Origin: Hirsutella rhossiliensis
Lineage: Eukaryota; Ascomycota; Sordariomycetes; Hypocreales; Ophiocordycipitaceae
Assembly (NCBI RefSeq): GCF_020360975.1
Contig: NW_025408668.1
Coordinates: forward strand, 5,704,001-5,768,000
DNA: 64,000 nt
Direction: 5' to 3'
The translations under genes and the position numbers were made by a program. The notes under the pieces were generated by a model. That model was not told the DNA's origin and made no database searches. It saw nothing but the letters and a program-made list of their open reading frames with translations. Positions 11,628-20,010 of this stretch are shown one piece after another. Every line of letters begins with the position of its first letter. The stretch's first letter is position 1.

Positions 11628-12246
11628 GCTAAGGGAGCTAAAGTAGTTCCTAGGGATACGAATCCTTTAGAATAGGTCCTAACGGACTATCTAGCTTACC
11701 TAGGACGCCTATATCGATAAGGTCGCTTATAAATTCCTCCCTAAATCTCTCGATAAGAAGCTTCCCTCTACGCCTATATTAAACGAAGAGCTTTTGCCTA
11801 ATCCGTCCTTTTAAGCTAGGGAGTAAGAGAAATACTAATATTAATAGAAGGTAGGCTCCCTGCTTTTTTTTTAGCTATTTCTACTAGACCGGATATCTCT
11901 TTTACGGTCTCCCGGCTAGCTAGGCATAACTAGAATCCTAGCCCTAAGTATTAAGAAGTTATAGATAGAGCTATCCTTTATCTTTATTTAACGAGATTAT
12001 ATAGTCTACGCCTAGGAGGGTAGGAAAGAAAGAAATTAGCTGCCGAAATCTTCCTTTATTTAAGCGATTCGTCCTTTACTAATAATTTAGTAAATAGAAA
12101 GAGCTTATAGGGGTATATTATATCCCTTTTTAGAGGAACTATTACTTAGAGAGCTTCGAAGTAAGCTACCGTTACGACTTTAAGTACGGAGGCAGAGCTA
12201 CTAGCTCTTTTAGAAGCGTTAAAAGAAGCGATTTTCCTTAGCCGGC
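11628..12246 (+). pseudogene. Copia-A2 pol continuation (RT end and RNase H)
   Basis: Resumes exactly where 8422 left off. Translating with TAG read as Q gives the connection segment with P-x-x-P-x-F and the RNase H region with L-S-D-S-S-F, a G-Y-I-I-S-L stretch and L-S-T-E-A-E-L (about 12060-12246), standard Copia RNase H landmarks. It stops at CCGGC (12242-12246), the target duplicated by Gypsy-1. Confidence 0.8.
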
Positions 12247-12468
12247 TGTCACGACCCTGGGCGCCAGCGTAGAGCCGCCAGCGCAGAACCTCACCAGTGT
12301 CACGTGCCCAAGCAGCATCACGTGCCCACGCGCGACCTCGTGTCTATATAAGGGCCCGCTCGGTCGTGTAGTCTAGTCTTCCTTTCTTGCTCCTTAGCTT
12401 TGAGTCTTTGTTCATAGTGCCAATACATCTTTATAGCCGTCAAGGCTCGTATGTGCCTGGCCGTAACA
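12247..12468 (+). repeat. Gypsy-1 5' LTR
   Basis: Starts TGTCACGACC and ends CCGTAACA. It carries two CACGTG boxes (12301-12306 and 12319-12324), a TATATAA box, and the sequence AGCTTTGAGT that pairs with the putative primer site after the LTR. Confidence 0.93.
12345..12405 (+). promoter_or_regulatory. Gypsy-1 promoter TATA box and putative RNA 5' end
   Basis: TATATAA at 12345-12351 is followed 51 bases later (measured from its first base) by AGCTTTGAGT at 12396-12405. In Tf1-type elements the first bases of the RNA are complementary to the primer site, so 12396 is the predicted transcript start. The 3' LTR has the shortened TATAAG version of the box. Confidence 0.55.
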
Positions 12469-12470
12469 CT

Positions 12471-12480
12471 ACTCAAAGCT
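12471..12480 (+). other. Gypsy-1 primer-binding site, self-priming type
   Basis: ACTCAAAGCT, 2 nt after the 5' LTR, is the exact 10-base reverse complement of AGCTTTGAGT at 12396-12405 in the LTR. No TGG-type tRNA 3'-end complement is present here. This matches the self-priming arrangement known from Tf1/sushi-group Gypsy elements. Confidence 0.7.
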
Positions 12481-12783
12481 CAATAAGATCGCTTGCCAGC
12501 GATTAAGCAAATAGGCACCGAGCTTTCACGTCACACGCGCCTGACGTAAATCCAGCGCATCCGTTCTGACCGTTCCGACCAAGACCTGACCACCGACCAA
12601 GTGATCCTCAAGGCTGAGATCACGTCCGTTCCGACCAAGACTACGCGTGTGTGTAGTCGTCCGACCAACCGTTCCGACCAAGGGATTCGTCCCGTCTGAC
12701 CTCCGACCGTCCCTGCTCGTGCAGGCATCTGACCGTGATTCCGCGTGGTATCATTTCCGACCCTAGACTCTGACCTCGAGACT

Positions 12784-13760
12784 ATGATATCTGAGGAAGC
12801 CCTGCCATCGGATCAGCCTCGCCGTTCCACCCGGCTTGCTGGCCAAGCCACTGAATCCGAAATAGTAGCCATGGCTGCCCCGAGCCCCCAAGACGCTCTC
12901 ATCCGCGAGATGAGAGAACAGATTGCGGCCTTAACGGCCCGTCTAAATGAACGCTCTCCGTCTGTTGAATCAAATCGACAGCCCCGGGAGCCTCGACTGC
13001 TTTTGCCGGCCCAAATGGCCCGGCCTTCCGACCAACAGGCAAAGCTGCCTGGCCTATTTTTGCCCCCTTCCCAGAGGGCAAGAACCCCGAGTACAGCGAC
13101 GCCGCCAAATCGCGCATCAAGGTCTCCGCGACGTTCTCAGGAAGAAGGACGAGTTCCATTCCTTCATCCTGAGCATAAAGAACAAATTTGACGAAGACGT
13201 GCGAACCTTCCGGACTGAGAACAGCCGGATGGTCTGTCTGTATAACCTGCTCGAGGAAAAGCCCGCCGAGCACTTGAAACCCGCTTCTCCTCTGACACTC
13301 GACCCTTCTCTGGAGTGGCAGAGATGATCCAAGCCCTTGAGTCCGCCTATGGCAATCCGAATGAGCTTTCCGAGGCTCTTGACCGCCTGCAACGCCTCCA
13401 GTTTACCGTGAATTGGAAGACCGACATTGTGGACTTTCTTGCGGAATTTGACTACTTAACTGCGACCGGTCGTGTGCCCGAGGACCAGATGAAGCATACC
13501 CTGTGGCAGCACATCCCGGCCAACCTAGATAACAGCCTCTTGACCAAGACCCGCGACGAGTCCGTGACCTACGAGGTTTTCTGTGGGTTCATTAAAGACG
13601 CTGTCCACTGCCAGAAGAGGAGTATGAGGCAGACACAGGACTCCCGCTCTTCCGACCGATCTCGCCGCGCGCCGACTAAGACTGCTCCGACTACCGCCAA
13701 GACTCCGAACAAGACCGGCTCGACCCTATCACCTCGCGTGATGCTGGCAGAGCCTTGACC
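12784..13760 (+). pseudogene. Gypsy-1 gag (frameshifted)
   Basis: Capsid-type polyprotein in three overlapping frames. The first ATG in good register is at 12784 (M-I-S-E-E-A-L-P); the same frame is open upstream from 12745 without an ATG. Frame changes occur at the C-run 13063-13067, at GG 13140-13141 and at TT 13285-13286; adding one base to each run restores one continuous frame. The middle part reads as a retrotransposon capsid (F-D-E-D-V-R-T-F, Y-N-L-L-E-E, then A-L-E-S-A-Y-G-N-P and F-L-A-E-F-D-Y). The zinc knuckle follows in the next block. Confidence 0.85.
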
Positions 13761-14938
13761 GACTATGAGAAAAGGGTCCATTGGGATAATGGCACCTGCT
13801 TTATTTGTGGAAAACAGGGCACCTCTCTCGCGAGTGTCCCGACCGCACCCATGCTGTCTCCCGTGTCGCCTCCGTCCCTGTCCCTGCCAACGACTCTGAT
13901 CAAGATTCGGGAAACGAATAGGACCATCACAAGACTCCTTGATGGTCCCTAAGGTGTCACAGACAGCGAGTAGGTCTAGCAAGTCATTCACTCTGCCAAG
14001 TCAAGTCCAAGTGGATGGTGTGAGCCTACCTGCCCGCTCCCTCTGTGATACCGGAGCCGAAACCCGTTTGCTGGTTAGCCCAACCTTCGCCCAGTCCGCC
14101 GCCCAAAGACTCGGAGCCCAGATTAAGGAGCTCCCGAGTCGGATTCCTCCAAGACTTCCGTGGAAAGCCAGCCGGCTATATCCAGAAACAGCTGGTCGCC
14201 ACTTTCGTCATCGATGGCCGTTCGTTCGCAAACGAGACATTTGATATAGCTGAGTGTGGCCATGATATCTTTATCGGTCTTTTCTGGATGCGGGAGAAGC
14301 GCCTCCTGCTTGACTGCGCCGCCCGACAGATCATCTGGCCAGATGATCTTCCTGCCCTCGCCAAGTTCTCCCCGACGATCCAGCTCTCTCGTCAAGCCCC
14401 GCTCTCGGGTCGGATCGACCCTAAGATCCAGGCCGACGCTGAGAGGCGGAACCGCCTGCTCGAGAAAGAGGAGAAACGCTACCGGATCCTCCACAAGAAC
14501 TGGGGCCGCTCTGATCAAACTCCTCCGGCCTCTGTCCCGACCCCGTTACCGACTCCGTCTCCGTCGTTTCAGTCCAAGTCTCCGTCTGCCAAGAAGTCTG
14601 TCCGTTTTCAGCTCACGACCGCCCCTGCTACCGACTTCGTCTCCGTCGCCTCGATCCAAGCCTCCGAAGATCAAGCCCTGATTAACGCCCTGGTCTGCCA
14701 AGTAGAGTCTCACGAGAGATTCGAACAGTGGAACGAACTCGAACCGTTGATGCCCGGGATCCAGTCCAGCTCGAGCCAAGCTCCGGCCTTGACCAGACCG
14801 TCCCTAGTGCTCGAACCGTTGCTAAAGTCTCCCGGATCAAAAGACCTACCAGGGACAAAGCATTCCGTTCCTCAGGAGAAGACCCTGAGCATGTTGCTTG
14901 TGTCCGTAGTCGTCTACCGCCCCAGCTCACCCATCTAG
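13761..14938 (+). pseudogene. Gypsy-1 zinc knuckle and aspartic protease (frameshifted)
   Basis: A CCHC nucleic-acid-binding knuckle starts C-F-I-C-G-K-Q-G at 13798. Its H and last C are displaced by loss of one G in the run 13817-13819. The retroviral-type aspartic protease follows, with active-site D-T-G-A (Asp codon 14047-14049) in V-D-G-V-S-L-P-A-R-S-L-C-D-T-G-A. A further frame change near 14145 leads to the flap and C-terminal half (C-G-H-D-I-F-I-G-L). A Pro/Ser-rich linker (about 14520-14930) separates protease from reverse transcriptase. The enzyme would have cut the Gag-Pol precursor inside virus-like particles. Confidence 0.82.
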
Positions 14939-14999
14939 AGGATTCTTCTCGAAGAAAGAGGCCCACACCCTACCTTCGAGCCGACCCGGTCACGATGTA

Positions 15000-16440
15000 G
15001 TCCTAGAGCTTGAGAAGCCTCTTTCGCCGACAGGACCCCCATCGTACCGCACGCCCGTTAAGTATCTGCCTCTAGAGAAAGAGACTGTCGATCACCTCCG
15101 GGAGATAGACTTCATCGAGCCCGATCCGAGTCCGCACGCCGCTTCTGTCCTCTTCGCTCCGAAACCGAACACGACCGCCCGCCGCTTCTGCATCGACTAC
15201 CGTTGGATGAACGATCATCTTAAAAGTCGCATCACGCCCGCTCCGTCCCTCGAAGGTACTGTTGGTTGCCGTGAAGCTCAACGCTTCACGAAGATCGATG
15301 TGATCCAGGCCTTCCACCGTCTCCGCATGGACCCTGACTCGAGTATTTGACCGCCTTTCGCACCCGTTTCGGAACTTTCCGCTGGAAAGTCCTCCCGTTC
15401 GGTCTGAAGGTAGGTCCCGCCTGGTTCCAGCAGTTTATCAACGCGCAGCTTCACGATCTCCTCGACCGGTGCGCCAGCGCCTACGCAGATGACGTCCTGA
15501 TCTACTCGGATAAAGAAGAAGACCACTGGAAAGACTGTCAAGAAGTGATCTGGCGACTCCATCAGGCAAACCTCCAGGAGACATCAAGAAGTCTAGATTT
15601 AACGTGACCAAGGTTGACTACCTCGGCGTTCTGCTTGAAGCCGGTGTGGGCCTTAGTGTCGACCCTCGGAAAGTTCGATCGATACAAGACTGGAAGTTTG
15701 AGGACCTCCGAGACCGCACCGCGATCCGATCATTCGTTGGCCTATGCAACTTCATCCGTGTTTTCTGCTACCACGCCTCTGGAGTGGCAGAACCCTTGAA
15801 CCGGTTGCTTAAGAAGGATGTTGCCTTTGTGATGGGCCCGGAGCAACGCGAAGCATTTGATCAACTCAAGCGCCTGGCTATCGAAGCCCCGGTCCTCGCC
15901 TTCTTTAGACCAGAACTGCCGACCCGACTGGAGACCGATGCCTCCCGGAATGCCACAGCTGGTGTTCTATGGCAGGAACAGCCTGATCAGACCTGGAAGC
16001 CCGTTGGATTCTTCTCTAAGACCATGACCCCGGCCGAGCGAGCCTACCCAATCCAAGATCGAGAGCCTCGCCGTCGTACAGAGTCTAGAGCACTTCTACC
16101 CAGAGCTCTTAGGCCAGAAGTTCGATGTGATCACCGATCACGAAGCCTTAGTCCATTTCTCTACGAAGCGCCTGCTCGGTACGACAGATCAGATGGTCCG
16201 ACTTTCTCGCCCAGTTCGACATCCGTTTCCTCTACCGCCCCGGTCGACTGAACGTAGTCGCCGATGCCCTCTCCAGGAAGACAGCGGAGCTCCCTACCGT
16301 AAAGGCCCGGGAAGCCGAGGAACGCACGGTGACCCTGATCCCTCCGGAAAGGCTAGGCTTCGCGACCGACTCTCTAGACCCTACGGCCGCCGGCAACCTG
16401 CCCTCAGAACTTTAGTCCCGAACCTAAGCCTACTAGACCA
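15000..16440 (+). pseudogene. Gypsy-1 reverse transcriptase and RNase H (frameshifted)
   Basis: Fingers-palm region from about 15060: C-I-D-Y-R-W-M-N, K-I-D-V-I-Q-A-F-H, then L-P-F-G-L and the catalytic Y-A-D-D (15482-15493) in A-Y-A-D-D-V-L-I-Y-S. RNase H follows with F-V-G-L-C-N-F and E-T-D-A-S (about 15931-15945), then I-T-D-H-E-A-L and the tail R-P-G-R-L-N-V-V-A-D-A-L-S-R near 16230-16280. Breaks: a missing G near 15341, a missing G at 15577-15578, a lost GA pair near 16061, and an additional shift near 16200. Order RT, RNase H, integrase marks Gypsy. Domains match the family over their full length, so the element was complete. Confidence 0.88.
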
Positions 16441-16559
16441 TTAGTTCTGAGGGCCACGAGTGCCCTACAGACCCCAGAAGACCGAGGGATACAGCAGACG
16501 CCCGATCAAGACCGCCCAGAACTAGACCCGAACTCGGTCCCGAAGGGAGCCGAACTCGT

Positions 16560-18058
16560 TTCGTTGATCCGCCAAGAGAACCTCCTCCAAGACCTCGGTA
16601 CCCATGGAACACACCTGGTCGTACCAGCCCAGACCTCAGACAAGCAGACGTTTCTTCAGACCGCGCTCATTCGCGAAGCCCACGAACCCCAGATCTTCGC
16701 TCACGCCGGACAGAACAAGGTGATCAAGCTGCTCCAACGAGACTTCTACTGGCCAAGGATGAAGGAGGATATCCGTCGTTATATTCGGAACTGCCACGAC
16801 TGCCGCCGCAACAAAACCCCTCGAGACAAGACCCCTGGACTGCTCCATCCACTGCCCGTACCGACCTCTGTTTGGGAGCACGTCGAATGTGACGGGAAGG
16901 ATATGCCGAAAGACCGTTACGGATATGACTATGTTTGGACCTTCGTCTGCAAGCTAAGCCGGATTATCGCCACGCTCCCAGGAAAGAAAAACGATACGGC
17001 AGAAGTCTTAGCTAGCCGCTACTTCCGCTACCTCTATCGTTTCTTCGGTATGCCCTCGTATGGATTTCTGACAACGCTGGACAGTTTATTTCGCCTTCCT
17101 CGCAGAGATTAACCGGCTCACGGGAACGAAGCATCGTCATGGAAGCTCCTACACCCTCAGACCCAAGGGGTGTAGAAGTCACAAATCAATACCTAGATCA
17201 AAAGCTACGATTCTACGTGACGAAGCATCAAGATAACTGGAGTTCCCTGCTGCCCGCCCTCGACTTCGCCCATAACTCGTCTTGGCACTCTTCCATCGAC
17301 ATGGCACCGTTAAAAGTAGCCCTAGGCCGAGATATCCGGAACCCCCTGTCACTGCCCCCGACTGACAAGACCGCTGCCACCGGACCCGCCGCCAGAGCTA
17401 GGGAACTTGTGCAGACCGCCCAGGAAACCCAGGAAGACGCCAGGAATGCTGCCACCGCCGCTCAAGAACGTCAGAAGGAACAGGCTAATAGGAAACGACG
17501 ACCAACCGACTTTGCCATCGGTGACCGAGTTTTTCAGCAGGAAAGGCTTCGCCACGAACGCTCCGACTACTCGGCTAGATAACCAATGGTCAGGTCCGTT
17601 CGTAATCCTGGAAGAACGCGGTCATAGCTACGCACTGCAGCTGCCCGAGTCGTACAAAATGAAGAACCTATTCCACGCCGACCGTCTTCGAAAAGCAGCC
17701 GATAACCCCTTGCCCCAGCAGATCCAGTCACCTCCGCCACCCGAGGAGATCAACGGAGAACCCGAGTGGGAGGTTGATCAAGTCCAGCAGTCTCGAGTAA
17801 CCGGTAGGAGTCGACGACTGGAATACCAGGTCTTATGGAAGGATGTGACCTGATGAGACCTGGTACCCGGCTAGGAATTTCCGTAACGCACCAATGGCAT
17901 TGAAGATTTTCCACGATGAACATCCGGACGCAGCAGGCCCACCCGTCAACCTGCAATACTGGATCGAATGTGCTGCAGCGGAGGAGGGCTGCGAGGAACG
18001 AGACGATGACGACACAGCAGAGAAAGCCGTGAAACCAAGAACCCGCCGCCACGACTGA
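16560..18058 (+). pseudogene. Gypsy-1 integrase with C-terminal chromodomain (frameshifted)
   Basis: An HHCC zinc module (H-E-P-Q-I-F-A-H-A-G ... C-H-D-C at about 16680-16810) is followed by the integrase core. A first acidic site lies near 16890, W-I-S-D-N-A-G-Q-F follows one missing G at 17058, and the glutamate region is G-V-E-V-T-N-Q-Y near 17172. The C-terminal part contains G-P-F-V-I-L-E (about 17597) and, from about 17815, Y-Q-V-L-W-K then W-Y-P-A-R-N-F-R-N-A-P, a chromodomain. Two contractions (GG 17841-17842, CC 17849-17850) create the TGA-TGA stop pair in the chromodomain; with them allowed, the frame continues to TGA 18056-18058. Chromodomains in such integrases are known to steer insertion to methylated-H3K9 chromatin. 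Confidence 0.88.
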
Positions 18059-18087
18059 CTACCTTGATACGCATATCAAGGCCTTAG

Positions 18088-18098
18088 ACGGGGGGCAG
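18088..18098 (+). other. Gypsy-1 polypurine tract
   Basis: GACGGGGGGCAG immediately before the 3' LTR (starting T18099), the expected plus-strand primer site, 30 bases after the pol stop. Confidence 0.75.
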
Positions 18099-18318
18099 TG
18101 TCACGACCCTGGGCGCCAGCGTAGAGCCGCCAGCGCAGAACCTCACCAGTGTCACGTGCCCAAGCAGCATCACGTGCCCACGCGCGACCTCGTGTCTATA
18201 AGGGCCCGCTCGGTCGTGTAGTCTAGTCTTCCTTTCTTGCTCCTTAGCTTTGAGTCTTTGTTCATAGTGCCAATACATCTTTATAGCCGTCAAGGCTCGT
18301 ATGTGCCTGGCCGTAACA
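18099..18318 (+). repeat. Gypsy-1 3' LTR
   Basis: 220 bases, identical to the 5' LTR by eye except that TCTATATAAGG is TCTATAAGG. Followed by the CCGGC duplication at 18319-18323. Confidence 0.93.
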
Positions 18319-18323
18319 CCGGC

Positions 18324-18948
18324 TACTTATATCTTTATAACTATAAATTCCGTCCCCGTTAGCTATAGAATGCAATAATATATAGACTATACGAATTCTT
18401 ATAAAGGAAAATAGCAAGCTATTAACCTAGCTATAGTATATCGATATCTACTAGTATTAGTTACGCTAAGAGGTCTAAAGGGGACTTATTTCTATTTATT
18501 AGGTTCTAATAGTATCGATAAAAGCCAACGGTCTTATAAAGCCCCTATTAAAGTAGAAGCTAGCTATCTTTTTATAGTAAATTAGGCTAGAAGACGTTCG
18601 AGAAAAGCTATCCTTAGAGGCCCGCCTTAAGAGTCTACGAGAGGAGCTAATAGCCTATATAAGAAGGTAATATCTATAGCCGAAGAAAAGGAAGAGGTTT
18701 TTCCCTTTAAAGGGCCCCCTATTTAATTAGGCTTTTCCCTTCTAAGAAGGCCCCCTTTCTTATAGGACTTTCCCCTCTTTAAGCCCCTATTCCTTAAGTA
18801 GGTCTAAAAGAGCCTAGGGACCCGAAAGGGCCCCTACTTTCCTCGAGTAAAGGGAGAAGTATAGAGCTAAGAACCTCCTCTATACGCTTACTAGCCCGAA
18901 GCCGTATTAGCTATGCCCTTAAAGGGGCAGGCTATAGCTAAGGGGGTA
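18324..18948 (+). pseudogene. Copia-A2 RNase H tail and 3' untranslated part
   Basis: Continues the frame broken at 12246. The C-terminal RNase H segment is recognisable (R-Q-E-V-Q-R-G, then a K-P-L-L-K-Q-K-L stretch and R-L-E-D-V-R-E). It is followed by non-coding sequence and a purine tract AGCTAAGGGGG at 18936-18946. Confidence 0.75.
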
Positions 18949-19424
18949 TATCGCGAAGCGTGGCCTAATTTCGTAGTTCTCGGAGATATCCCTTAGCACG
19001 AGGGACCTAGGAAGCTAAAAAATAGGTTTTAAAGAAGGAGCTAAAAAGAGGTGCAGAAAGGAGGGTAGGGGCATAAGGGGAAGCAAAAGTAGCGATAGCT
19101 TCCTATAGAGGTGGCGAAAGATAAGACGGATATACCGGCAATGGCTAGAAAGGAGGGGAAAAACCGGTAAAAAGCTCGGTAGTTAAAAGGACATTGGTAG
19201 CTTCTTTAAGCAGGATCTTCTTTATTAATTAAGATGCTAGACGGGTATAAAGAGGGGCGTTAGATAGAGGAAAGAAGGAGGATTAAGGCAATATAACAAT
19301 CACTCCCCTACCTTTATTGCTGCTCCCGTAAGAATTAAATCTCTCTACCCTACCTATCCGACCCCTTACTTCTAATTTTACCTTCGTGCATTTTTATGCA
19401 CTTCTCGCATCTCTCTTCGCGAGA
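18949..19424 (+). repeat. Copia-A2 3' LTR
   Basis: 476 bases, TATCGCGAAGCG to CTTCGCGAGA, followed by the ATTCT duplication (19425-19429). It keeps many CG and CA sites that are TA in the 5' LTR, so RIP hit the two LTRs unequally; this copy is the one closest to the glutaminase gene. Confidence 0.88.
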
Positions 19425-20010
19425 ATTCTAGCCTCTTAGGCCTACTCTCTTTAATAGTTTTCTTATAATAAAATTAAAATAAACTCTTTCTTAAAGTTTC
19501 TAGATAATTAATAAATTAAGGAGTAGGTATATTATTAGCTATAATAGTAGGGTTTTATCTTTCGACCGTGCTAAGGGGATAGGTTTAGTAGTTAGAGCAC
19601 TGGGCTATAGATAGCCGAACACGGTTACTTAGCCTTTTCTAACGCGGCTGTACTAGTATTTACTAGCGTGAAACCTAAGCTTTTAATATATTACCCACGT
19701 ACCCCTTGAAACTAACCGTTTGACCTCTATTATAAGAAGCCTGGTAAACCTTAGCAATGTTAGAGGTTCACTCCATTTTTACTGACTAGTTCATTCAGCT
19801 CTGGTAATCCCTGACTCGTCCTATTAGGTGACGTAGGAGTCCTTAATCATTCCAAAGTGCCTTTATATAGAAACGCCTTGCACAGCATTAACGTTAGTTC
19901 GAGCAGGGACATCCTTTCTATTTCAAACTTCTTACGCAATTCCAGCGCGACCATACCTGCCGTGAAGCCGCATGCCCTATTCAACATTTCCCGTCTTCCA
20001 TCATATTACA
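19425..20010 (+). promoter_or_regulatory. Upstream region of the glutaminase gene
   Basis: The left third (to about 19690) is AT-rich and RIP-like and includes a tRNA-like D-arm sequence (TAGTAGTTAGAGCACTGGG, about 19587-19605). From about 19690 the composition becomes normal, marking the edge of the unmutated island. TTTATATA at 19862-19869, about 145 bases before the ATG, is a possible TATA box. Short open frames starting at 19857 and 19972 overlap the true start in other registers or extend it; the ATG at 20011 has the better context (A at -3, G at +4) and begins a signal peptide. Confidence 0.4.

Larger units (their letters stand above)
12247..18318 (+). mobile_element. Gypsy-1: young Ty3/Gypsy chromovirus
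   Basis: Complete element of 6072 bases with 222- and 220-base LTRs (TG...CA) and a perfect CCGGC duplication (12242-12246, 18319-18323). Gene order is gag, protease, reverse transcriptase, RNase H, integrase, chromodomain, all on the plus strand. Base composition is not RIP-mutated, in strong contrast to the host Copia-A2 around it, so it arrived after RIP of the host or has escaped RIP. The LTRs are identical except for TATATA versus TATA, implying very recent insertion, yet the coding frame is broken at many places, almost all by loss of one base from a short run. Confidence 0.93.

Noticed and set aside
12531..13392. Minus-strand ORFs overlapping Gypsy-1 gag
   Set aside because: Shadows of the GC-rich gag coding strand; no domain, and they cross the frame breaks of the real gene.
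17228..18052. Minus-strand ORFs overlapping Gypsy-1 integrase and chromodomain
   Set aside because: Antisense shadows of recognised integrase sequence.
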